From Caulobacteraceae bacterium (GTDB lineage: Bacteria > Pseudomonadota > Alphaproteobacteria > Caulobacterales > Caulobacteraceae), in NCBI GenBank assembly GCA_003136615.1, contig PLFA01000053.1:2914-11126 (forward strand): 8,213 bases of DNA, read 5' to 3'. The notes under the pieces are model-generated. The model ran no database searches, was not told where the DNA came from, and saw only the letters and a list, made by a program, of their open reading frames with translations. A program made the position numbers and the translations under genes. Every line of letters begins with the position of its first letter. Positions within the stretch are counted from its first letter, which is position 1. Of this stretch, positions 1 through 5,128 are shown in pieces.

Positions 1-2819
1 ACCACCGGCAGATCATAGGCGTCGGCGATCTGCAGGAGGCGGGAAGCCTTGTCCGCCCCGTCGCAATCCACCGCCCCGCCCAGGTGCTTCGGATCATTGG
101 CCAGGACGGCGACGGGCCGGCCCTCCAGCCGGGCGAGGCCGGTGATCAAGCCCGGGGCGAAGGCGGGGCGAAGCTCCAGGAAGGAGCCCTGATCGAAGAG
201 CGTGTCGATCACCGCTCTGACGTCATAGACCCGCAGGCGGTTTTCCGGGATCACGGCGCGCAGCAGCCGTTGGTCGGCCGCGACGCCCTCCTTCAGCGAA
301 CCCTGGAAATAGCCGAGCGCCTGTTTGGCGAGGCGCGTGGCGTCGGCCTCGTCCCGCGCCAAAATATCCACCACGCCATTGGCCGTCTGTACGTCCATGG
401 GCCCGACCTCCTCCGGGGTGAAGACGCCCAGGCCCCCGCCCTCGATCATGGCCGGCCCGCCCATGCCGAGGTTGGCGCCCTTGGTACAGATGAGGATCTC
501 GCTCATCCCCGCGAAGGCGGCGTTGCCGGCGAAACAGCGACCGGAGACGACGGCGATCTTGGGGACCTTTCCGGCCAGGCGCGCGAAGGCTCCAAAGCTG
601 GAGGTGGCGAGGCCCGAGGCGCCGATCCCGTCGGTATCCCCCGGCCGCCCGCCGCCGCCCTCGGCGAACCAGACGACGGGGAGGTTCTGCGCCTCGACGA
701 TCTCCAGAAGGCGGTCGGTCTTGCGGTGGTTCATATGGCCCTGGGTGCCGGCCATGACCGTGAAATCATAGGCCAGCGCCGCGCACCGCGCCGCGCCCCC
801 GTCGAAGAGGGCGGCGTTGACCGTGCCGACGCCGCAGATGAGGCCATCGGCCGGGCTCATTTTCAGGAGCTCTTCCTCCGAGCGCCGCCGCCGCTGGGCG
901 GCCAGGGCGAAGGCGCCATATTCCAGGAAGCTGCCGGGATCGATGAGGTCGTCGATATTCTCCCGCGCCGTGCGCTGGCCCCGCGCCCGCCGCCGCGCCA
1001 CGGCCTCGGGCCGCGCCTCGTCGCCGGTGATCTCCCAGCGCTCCAGAACCGCGGCCAGGTCGGGGCGGATGTGATCTGGGTCGACAGCCTCTTCATCGGC
1101 CGTTTGGGTCTCTTGGGCGCCCGAGGGGATGACAAAGATCACCACCTGACCCTTGTCCAGGATCGTGCCCGGTTCGGCGACTGCGAGCGCGACCTCCCCG
1201 GCGAAGGGGGCGGCCAACACATGTTCCATCTTCATGGCCTCGAGGATGGCCAGGGTCTGACCACGACGCACCCGGTCGCCCGCAGCCACCTCGATCCGGC
1301 CCAATGTCGCCTGTAGCGGCGCGACGACGGCGACGGCCCCGGGGGGAGACTTTAGGGCCGGGGGCGCGGGCGCCGCCGCCGCCACACTGATCCCGGTCGC
1401 CGACGGGGCGGGGGCCCGCGGCGCATCGAAGGCCCGGGAGGAGAGGCCCGCCGCCGCCGCCATCAGGCGGGCGGCATGGGTCTCCACGTAGCGCGTGTCC
1501 GCGCCCCCTGAGAGCACGGTTTCGTCCGCCAGCAGGGCGCGCAGGAAATCCTTGTTGGTCGGCGCGCCGGTGATGCGGAATTCCGAGAGCGCCCGGGCGC
1601 AGCGCGCGGCGGCCTGGGGGAGGGTGGGGGCCGACGCGATGACCTTGGCGATCAGGGAATCGAAACTGGGGCTGATCTCATAGCCCCCATAACCGGCGCT
1701 ATCGACCCGGACACCCGGGCCTGAGGGCGCCTCATAGATATCGAGTCGCCCTGACGCGGGCTGGGCGGCGCCTTCGGCGTCCAGGCTCTCGAGATTGACT
1801 CGCGCCTGAACCGCGTAACCATCCGGCTTGGGCGTTCCCGTGAGGCCGAGGCTCACCAGACTATCGCCGGCCGCGAGGCGAATCTGGGCCTGGACGAGAT
1901 CGACGCCGGTGACCGCCTCGGTGACCGTATGCTCCACCTGAAGGCGCGCATTGGCCTCGCTGAAGACCACCTCGTCGGTCTCCATGTCGATGAGGAATTC
2001 CATGGTGCCAAGCGTGCGATAACGCGCCGCGGCGGCCAGGGTGGCGGCGCTATCCCAAAGGCGCGCGCGCACCGCGTCGCTAAGGTTTGGCGCCGGGGCG
2101 ATCTCGATCAGTTTCTGGCGGCGGCGCTGGAGGGAGCAGTCGCGGTCGCCCATGGCCAGGACCCCGGTGCGATCCCCCGCGACCTGGACCTCGATATGGC
2201 GCGCCCGCTCAATCAGGCGTTCGGCATAGAGATCGCCGACGCCGAAAGCGGCCAGGGCCTCGCGGCTCGCGGCGCCATAGGCGCCCGGGATCTCTTGTGC
2301 GTCGCGAACCACGCGCATGCCCCGGCCGCCGCCGCCGGCGACCGCCTTGATCATGATCGCGGCGCCGGGGGGAAGGCTCGCGAAGAAGGCCTGGACCTCC
2401 TCCAGGTTAGCCGAACCTGTCCCGGCGATCACCTCGGCCCCGTGGCGTTTGGCGAAGGCGCGGGCCTTGGTCTTATCGCCGAAGAGATCCAGAGCTTCCG
2501 GCGAGGGCCCGATGAATGTGACGCCCGCCGCCGCGCAGGCCCGCGCGAAGACGGCGCTTTCGGAGAGGAAGCCATAGCCCGGATGCAGGGCGTCGCAGCC
2601 GGCCGCCTTCGCTGTCGCCACCAGGGCTTCGATATCGAGATAGGCCCGCGCGCCCGCGCCGTCCAAGGCCACGGCCTGGTCTGCGGCCTTCACATGAAGA
2701 GCGGCGGCGTCATCGCGGGAATAGACGGCTGTGGTGGCCAGGCCCAGTTCGGCGGCCGCCCGGGCGATCCGGATGGCGATCTCGCCGCGATTGGCGATGA
2801 AGAGGTGGGAAAAGGACAT
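1..2819 (-). CDS. Fused biotin-dependent acyl-CoA carboxylase (BC-BCCP-CT), C-terminus cut by window
   Basis: The frame is open from ATG at 2819 to the window edge, giving 939 residues without a stop. Seen in order: a biotin carboxylase domain (about 1-450) starting SHLFIANRGEIAIRI, with the ATP-grasp glycine loop AGGGGRGMR (161-169), RDCSLQRRRQK (226-236) and the catalytic EANARLQVEH (288-297); an Ala/Pro-rich linker (about 465-495); a biotinyl domain with EAMKM, the biotinylated lysine being K530; then a carboxyltransferase (from about 600) with RRARGQRTAREN, the acyl-CoA-side segment around 720-800, and the start of its second half (about 865-939). The family carboxylates an acyl-CoA using ATP and bicarbonate; having all three activities in one chain is known for such proteins of roughly 1,100 residues, so about 150 residues should be missing. 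The substrate (acetyl-, propionyl- or another acyl-CoA) cannot be told. The ribosome site is weak (GAGACTCAAG before ATG), but the start fits the conserved N-terminus. Confidence 0.93.
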   Translation of the reverse strand, partial: MSFSHLFIANRGEIAIRIARAAAELGLATTAVYSRDDAAALHVKAADQAVALDGAGARAYLDIEALVATAKAAGCDALHPGYGFLSESAVFARACAAAGVTFIGPSPEALDLFGDKTKARAFAKRHGAEVIAGTGSANLEEVQAFFASLPPGAAIMIKAVAGGGGRGMRVVRDAQEIPGAYGAASREALAAFGVGDLYAERLIERARHIEVQVAGDRTGVLAMGDRDCSLQRRRQKLIEIAPAPNLSDAVRARLWDSAATLAAAARYRTLGTMEFLIDMETDEVVFSEANARLQVEHTVTEAVTGVDLVQAQIRLAAGDSLVSLGLTGTPKPDGYAVQARVNLESLDAEGAAQPASGRLDIYEAPSGPGVRVDSAGYGGYEISPSFDSLIAKVIASAPTLPQAAARCARALSEFRITGAPTNKDFLRALLADETVLSGGADTRYVETHAARLMAAAAGLSSRAFDAPRAPAPSATGISVAAAAPAPPALKSPPGAVAVVAPLQATLGRIEVAAGDRVRRGQTLAILEAMKMEHVLAAPFAGEVALAVAEPGTILDKGQVVIFVIPSGAQETQTADEEAVDPDHIRPDLAAVLERWEITGDEARPEAVARRRARGQRTARENIDDLIDPGSFLEYGAFALAAQRRRRSEEELLKMSPADGLICGVGTVNAALFDGGAARCAALAYDFTVMAGTQGHMNHRKTDRLLEIVEAQNLPVVWFAEGGGGRPGDTDGIGASGLATSSFGAFARLAGKVPKIAVVSGRCFAGNAAFAGMSEILICTKGANLGMGGPAMIEGGGLGVFTPEEVGPMDVQTANGVVDILARDEADATRLAKQALGYFQGSLKEGVAADQRLLRAVIPENRLRVYDVRAVIDTLFDQGSFLELRPAFAPGLITGLARLEGRPVAVLANDPKHLGGAVDCDGADKASRLLQIADAYDLPV

Positions 2820-2871
2820 CTTGAGTCTCAAATCGCGATCAAGGCTGAGCGGGGTGCGCCGACCATAGGGT

Positions 2872-2894
2872 GGGTCGCGGGCCTCTGGCGACCC
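2872..2894. repeat. Hairpin-forming inverted repeat in the carboxylase leader
   Basis: GGGTCGC (2872-2878) and GCGACCC (2888-2894) are perfect 7-bp arms around a 9-nt loop. It lies 53 bp upstream of the carboxylase ATG. No T-run follows on either strand, so it is not a standard terminator. It may be a leader hairpin or an operator; the role is unknown. Confidence 0.45.
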
Positions 2895-2922
2895 TTGTTC
2901 GCGGCGAAGCTTTTTCTGTTTG

Positions 2923-2956
2923 CGGCCCTTCAGAAAAACCATGTTTTCCGAGGCCG
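2923..2956. repeat. Nested imperfect inverted repeat upstream of the carboxylase gene
   Basis: An inner imperfect inverted repeat, GAAAAAC-CAT-GTTTTCC (2933-2949, one mismatch between arms), is enclosed by outer arms CGGCC (2923-2927) and GGCCG (2952-2956). It is in the untranslated region before the carboxylase gene. It could be an operator or part of a leader RNA structure. The arms are short and A/T runs make chance pairing possible. Confidence 0.3.
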
Positions 2957-2961
2957 GGCGC

Positions 2962-2980
2962 TAAGAAATGCGATTTCTTA
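2962..2980. promoter_or_regulatory. Perfect 19-bp palindrome, likely operator for the carboxylase gene
   Basis: TAAGAAAT (2962-2969), centre GCG, ATTTCTTA (2973-2980): perfect 8-bp arms. It is A/T-rich inside very GC-rich DNA and lies about 140 bp upstream of the carboxylase start. On the minus strand it overlaps a possible -10 element (TATTAA, 2983-2978), but no matching -35 box was found, so no promoter is called. The symmetry is typical of binding sites for dimeric regulators (TetR, MarR or GntR type). The binding protein is unknown. Confidence 0.5.
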
Positions 2981-3022
2981 ATATGAGTCAGTGTGTTGAC
3001 GGCGGCCCCTGTCCCAGCGCCG

Positions 3023-3158
3023 ATGGCAACAAATGGCAGCAAATGGCAGCTTTTTGGCAACATCCTGGCAGCCGATTCGCAGCGGATCGGCAGCTTCCGG
3101 CCGGGGTCTTGGCCGCTAAAGGCCGCCGAATGGCAGCAAAATGGCAACAAATGGCAGC
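3023..3158. repeat. Helically phased array of GGCAGC-type octamers (iteron-like)
   Basis: Perfect copies of ATGGCAGC or ATGGCAAC start at 3023, 3033, 3043, 3130, 3141 and 3151. Between these two outer triplets the same register continues with degenerate copies: TTGGCAAC (3054), CTGGCAGC (3065), TTCGCAGC (3076), TCGGCAGC (3087), TTGGCCGC (3109) and AAGGCCGC (3119); only the step near 3098 is unrecognisable. Steps are 10 or 11 bp (mean 10.7), about one turn of DNA, so all copies would face the same side of the helix. Because 10 and 11 are not multiples of three, this is a DNA-level pattern and not a protein repeat. The array ends 11 bases before the stop codon of the orphan terminase-like gene. 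It is likely a cooperative protein-binding site; the protein is unknown. Confidence 0.8.
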
Positions 3159-3169
3159 ATCTCTTAGGG

Positions 3170-3640
3170 TCATCTTTGGGCTGACGGCTCATGTAGCGCC
3201 ATGCCGAACGTGGCGAGCCCCGCCTTGACGCCGGAATTGTGCCCCTTGTCCGGCGCCTCTCCCCGCGCCGCGCGGTCCAGCTCCCGCCCGAGGATTTCGC
3301 GGTCTCGCGCCCTGTCCTTGGCCAGCTCATCATGAAGGCGCCCGGCTTCCAGGTAGGCCATACGCGCTTCCTTATAGCCCACGGGCGTCCCCATCCTGCG
3401 GGATTCGCGGCCAATTTCCATGAGTTCGTGAATGATGCCGGCTTTGTTGGGAAAACCCGCGTGTCTCAGCTCGGTCGCAAGCTCGTTGATTCGGGACGCC
3501 ACCTCCGGCCGCGCGGCCAGCCGGCAGGCGTGGCCCCTGTCGGGCACGTAGCCCGCACATTCATAGGCGTCCTCCAGCCGCCAGCCGTTCGCCCTTCCTC
3601 GGGCGAACCATTCATGGCGACGATTGGCGAGATCGGGCAT
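3170..3640 (-). CDS. Orphan terminase-small-subunit-like DNA-binding protein
   Basis: The product has 156 residues, with no signal peptide or membrane segment. Residues about 7-55 (RHEWFARGRANG, AYECAGYVPDRGHA, ARPEVASRINEL) follow the pattern of the N-terminal helix-turn-helix of phage terminase small subunits: an AGY-type turn, then a P-x-V-x-x-R-I-x-E-L helix. Residues about 57-125 are helical and charged. The tail carries KGHNSG (132-137); I recall GHNSG in other alphaproteobacterial phage-type proteins, but have not checked this. ATG 3640 is chosen over the upstream ATG at 3685 because AGAGAGG lies 9 bases before it and a promoter fits just upstream. Terminase small subunits recognise packaging sites on phage DNA, but no large terminase or other phage gene is present, so a packaging role is doubtful; a stand-alone DNA-binding or regulatory role is inferred. 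It may bind the adjacent octamer array. The family match is from residue pattern only. Confidence 0.72.
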   Translation of the reverse strand: MPDLANRRHEWFARGRANGWRLEDAYECAGYVPDRGHACRLAARPEVASRINELATELRHAGFPNKAGIIHELMEIGRESRRMGTPVGYKEARMAYLEAGRLHDELAKDRARDREILGRELDRAARGEAPDKGHNSGVKAGLATFGMALHEPSAQR

Positions 3641-3681
3641 GGGGGAAATCCTCTCTGGGGGAAAGTGAGCGCGGGTACATT

Positions 3682-3710
3682 TCATTATGCAACGGATTGC
3701 AAATTGTCAA
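3682..3710 (-). promoter_or_regulatory. Promoter of the orphan terminase-like gene
   Basis: On the minus strand, a perfect -35 box TTGACA (3710-3705) is followed after 17 nt by TAATGA (3687-3682), or after 15 nt by CATAAT (3689-3684), as the -10. Transcription would begin near 3675, giving a leader of about 35 nt to the ATG at 3640. The -35 box lies inside the palindrome 3693-3714, so bound protein would block RNA polymerase. Confidence 0.6.
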
Positions 3711-3714
3711 TCCG
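3693..3714. promoter_or_regulatory. Operator-like palindrome over the -35 box
   Basis: CGGATTG (3693-3699) and CAATCCG (3708-3714) are perfect 7-bp arms around 8 nt. The site covers the -35 box of the promoter serving the orphan terminase-like gene. A further 9-bp match, GATTGCAAA (3695-3703), recurs inverted as TTTGCAATC at 3759-3767, centre to centre 64 bp (about six helical turns). This suggests a two-site operator with possible looping. Autoregulation by the downstream protein is a guess. Confidence 0.5.
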
Positions 3715-3780
3715 CGCCTCGACCTATTATTTAGGGGCAGGGGCTTAACACTGTGATGTTTGCAATCTTCCCGGCGGTTC

Positions 3781-3797
3781 GTGATCATCTCGATCAC
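3781..3797. repeat. Inverted repeat GTGATC-N5-GATCAC between tetR and the orphan gene
   Basis: The arms GTGATC (3781-3786) and GATCAC (3792-3797) are perfect around a 5-nt centre. The site lies 36 bases downstream of the TetR stop codon. It may be a weak terminator hairpin for that gene, but no T-run follows on the minus strand. It may equally be another operator of the orphan gene. The rest of the gap 3641-3832 holds the orphan gene's promoter and operators and nothing else I recognise. Confidence 0.35.
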
Positions 3798-3832
3798 AGG
3801 GCGACCGGCGGATACGCGTAAAAGCGCTCTAG

Positions 3833-4477
3833 CTAACCGCCGCCTTGAACCCTGAGCGCGATCCCGTCGAGCAGGCTTTCGAGGCCGAATTTGAAGATCG
3901 CGTCATGGTCGTGCACGGCGGAGGCCGGATCCTGCATGGCCGAAGTGAGGGCTGAGCCGTCTCCTACGGAAACCGTGGCGCCGCGGGTCGGGCCGATCTC
4001 GGCCAGGGCGGCGCCGATGACCAGCATGGCGACCGTGTTTCCCACGTGGAAGCATTGCTCGAGCGTGAAACCGGCCCGCATCAGCGCCGCCGCGCCCGCG
4101 GCCAGGTGGCGGAGCGCCTCGGGGGATCGCACGGGGCGGGTGGCGATAAGCGGGATGAGATTTGGCCGTTCGATCAGGATCGCGCGATAGCGATGGGCAA
4201 AGCGCTCCAGCCGCGCGCGCCAATCCATCGCCTCATCGGCTTCAAGAAAGTTCGCGCGGGTGATCACCCGCTCCACCAGCCGGTCCAGCAGCGCGTCCTT
4301 GTTTGGCACATGGTGATAGAGCGTCATCGCCTCGACGCCGAGCCGGGCCCCCAGCTTTCGCATGGAGAGCCCGCCTAAACCCTGTTCGTCGACGATCGCC
4401 AAGGCGGCGTCCGTGATCAGATCCACCGTCAGGGGCGTTCGCGGCCCCTGCGCCTCGCCGTCTTTCGTCACTGCCAC
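3833..4477 (-). CDS. TetR-family transcriptional repressor
   Basis: The product has 214 residues, the usual length for the family. Residues about 15-62 form the N-terminal helix-turn-helix domain: LTVDLITDAALAIVDEQG, then LSMRKLGARLGV (38-48) and MTLYHHVPNKDALLDRL (51-67), the Y-x-H-x-x-x-K-x-x-L pattern being diagnostic. Residues 75-210 resemble the TetR C-terminal ligand-binding and dimerisation domain, including ERPNLIPLIATRP (103-115) and an AGFTLEQ segment (135-141). The start is GTG at 4477 with AAGGGA about 6 bases before it; no ATG fits better. It is divergent from a membrane-protein gene, and two CCTTAC-N3-GTAAGG palindromes lie between them, one only 8 bases from its start codon. 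It therefore probably represses both itself and the neighbour until a small ligand binds. The ligand is unknown. Confidence 0.93.
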   Translation of the reverse strand: MAVTKDGEAQGPRTPLTVDLITDAALAIVDEQGLGGLSMRKLGARLGVEAMTLYHHVPNKDALLDRLVERVITRANFLEADEAMDWRARLERFAHRYRAILIERPNLIPLIATRPVRSPEALRHLAAGAAALMRAGFTLEQCFHVGNTVAMLVIGAALAEIGPTRGATVSVGDGSALTSAMQDPASAVHDHDAIFKFGLESLLDGIALRVQGGG

Positions 4478-4485
4478 TTGACTTC

Positions 4486-4500
4486 CCTTACGCCGTAAGG
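4486..4500. promoter_or_regulatory. TetR operator 1
   Basis: CCTTAC-GCC-GTAAGG is a perfect 15-bp palindrome. It lies directly before the TetR start codon and overlaps its ribosome site. A possible plus-strand -35 box TTGACT (4478-4483) abuts it, placing the operator in the promoter spacer. It is the same site as operator 2 apart from the three central bases. Confidence 0.85.
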
Positions 4501-4501
4501 C

Positions 4502-4507
4502 TACGTA
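4502..4507. promoter_or_regulatory. Possible shared -10 element of two divergent promoters
   Basis: TACGTA reads the same on both strands. On the plus strand it lies 18 nt after TTGACT (4478-4483). On the minus strand it lies 17 nt after TTACAG (4530-4525), which is inside operator 2. Each promoter would thus have an operator between its boxes or over its -35. The -10 match to consensus is poor (two of six), so this is tentative. Confidence 0.28.
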
Positions 4508-4517
4508 TCTTCATCGA

Positions 4518-4532
4518 CCTTACACTGTAAGG
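4518..4532. promoter_or_regulatory. TetR operator 2
   Basis: CCTTAC-ACT-GTAAGG is a perfect 15-bp palindrome, centre to centre 32 bp (three helical turns) from operator 1. It lies in the divergent promoter region of the TetR and membrane-protein genes. Two dimers could bind on the same face of the DNA and shut off both directions. Confidence 0.85.
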
Positions 4533-4550
4533 CCGCTTCAGGGGAAGCGG
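4533..4550 (+). promoter_or_regulatory. Leader hairpin before the membrane-protein gene
   Basis: CCGCTTC (4533-4539) and GAAGCGG (4544-4550) form a perfect 7-bp stem with a four-base loop AGGG. It abuts operator 2 and ends 13 bases before the AGGAG ribosome site (4564-4568). If transcription starts near 4514 it would be in the mRNA leader, where it could stabilise the message. No T-run follows. Confidence 0.4.
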
Positions 4551-4575
4551 TTCGTCGCGATTGAGGAGTTTGCCG

Positions 4576-5058
4576 ATGTTGGACCCAAAGAGCCTGACCA
4601 TAGGGGCCGCGATCATCCTGCAGATTTACGTGACCTTATTTGTCGCGCTCCACGATTGGGTTCCGCTCGGTCGCTTCAACGATGTGAAGGCTGTTCGCGC
4701 CACCGAGCCCGCCGGGCGGCTTGTGACGGTGACGATCCTCAGCACCCTGCCGTTCGCCTTTGGCGCGGCCGAAAGCGCCGTGCATAGCGCGCACTTCCCG
4801 GCATGGCTGATGATCTTCCTGTGGATCAGCTACGGCGTCGCGACCTATGGCCTCCTGCGCTCGTGGTGGGCGCCCTATCTGGTGTTCAATGAGCCCGAGC
4901 GCGCGCGGCGTTACCAGGCGATGCACGGCGCCACCCATGCGTTTCTGCCCCTGCACAACGGCATGAGGCCCAATACCCTGCATGTGACCGTCCACCTCGC
5001 GGTCCTGGGCATGGTGGCTGATTTGGCGCTGCTCACCTTCGGTTTTGGCGCTCGGTGA
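4576..5058 (+). CDS. Conserved small integral membrane protein, TetR-controlled
   Basis: The product has 160 residues and about four membrane helices: residues 7-27, 49-68, 75-96 and 136-157. ATG 4576 is chosen because AGGAG (4564-4568) lies 7 bases before it; the in-frame TTG at 4561 is discarded. The loop after helix 3 carries a charged stretch (NEPERARRYQAMHG, 105-118), then FLPLHNGMRPNTLHVTVH (123-140), a histidine-rich PNTLH motif that I associate with a widespread family of uncharacterised small membrane proteins. No transporter or enzyme signature is visible. Its position opposite a TetR gene with shared twin operators suggests it is switched on by a small molecule sensed by that repressor, perhaps for envelope stress or detoxification; that role is inferred only. 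Confidence 0.85.
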   Translation: MLDPKSLTIGAAIILQIYVTLFVALHDWVPLGRFNDVKAVRATEPAGRLVTVTILSTLPFAFGAAESAVHSAHFPAWLMIFLWISYGVATYGLLRSWWAPYLVFNEPERARRYQAMHGATHAFLPLHNGMRPNTLHVTVHLAVLGMVADLALLTFGFGAR

Positions 5059-5074
5059 TGGGGCCCGCACCGCC

Positions 5075-5102
5075 TTGACTCTTAGCCCGTGCTGACTAGA
5101 AC
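5075..5102 (+). promoter_or_regulatory. Promoter of the imuA-imuB-dnaE2 operon
   Basis: TTGACT (5075-5080) as -35, a 16-nt spacer, and TAGAAC (5097-5102) as -10 (four of six consensus bases). The -10 overlaps the LexA box at 5099-5113, which fits direct repression. A GANTC site (5077-5081), the recognition sequence of the cell-cycle methylase CcrM in Caulobacter, overlaps the -35; another (5119-5123) overlaps the imuA ribosome site. Confidence 0.6.
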
Positions 5103-5113
5103 AAAACAGGAAC
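5099..5113. promoter_or_regulatory. LexA (SOS) box
   Basis: GAAC-N7-GAAC, which read on the minus strand is GTTC-N7-GTTC, the direct-repeat LexA site of alphaproteobacteria, including Caulobacter. It lies 15 bases before the imuA start codon and over the predicted -10 box. In known relatives this cassette is LexA-repressed and induced by DNA damage. Confidence 0.9.
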
Positions 5114-5128
5114 ATATGGAGTCCTCTC

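Noticed and set aside
84..1316. Long plus-strand open frame of 410 codons (and another at 1929-2981)
   Set aside because: Both are antisense to the carboxylase gene, whose minus-strand frame shows clear conserved motifs throughout. Long antisense frames are common in GC-rich DNA.
3023..3158. Octamer array as a CRISPR or a protein repeat
   Set aside because: Repeats of 8 bp with 2-3 bp gaps are far too short for CRISPR, and 10-11 bp steps break any reading frame.
2839..3414. Minus-strand open frame spanning the repeat array and the orphan gene's 3' half, and the plus-strand frame 2968-3228
   Set aside because: They have no family-like features; their low-complexity sequence (runs of CCH or WQQMAA) just reflects the octamer array, and ribosome sites are lacking.
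3170..3640. A complete prophage or gene transfer agent
   Set aside because: No large terminase, portal, capsid, integrase or attachment repeats are visible; the flanking genes look like ordinary chromosomal genes.
3641..3685. Upstream ATG start at 3685 for the orphan terminase-like gene
   Set aside because: It would lie over the -10 box of the predicted promoter and has no good ribosome site; ATG 3640 has AGAGAGG 9 bases before it.
3781..3797. CRP/FNR-type binding site
   Set aside because: GTGATC arms are 5 nt apart; the TGTGA/TCACG spacing is 9 and not the 6 of a CRP site.
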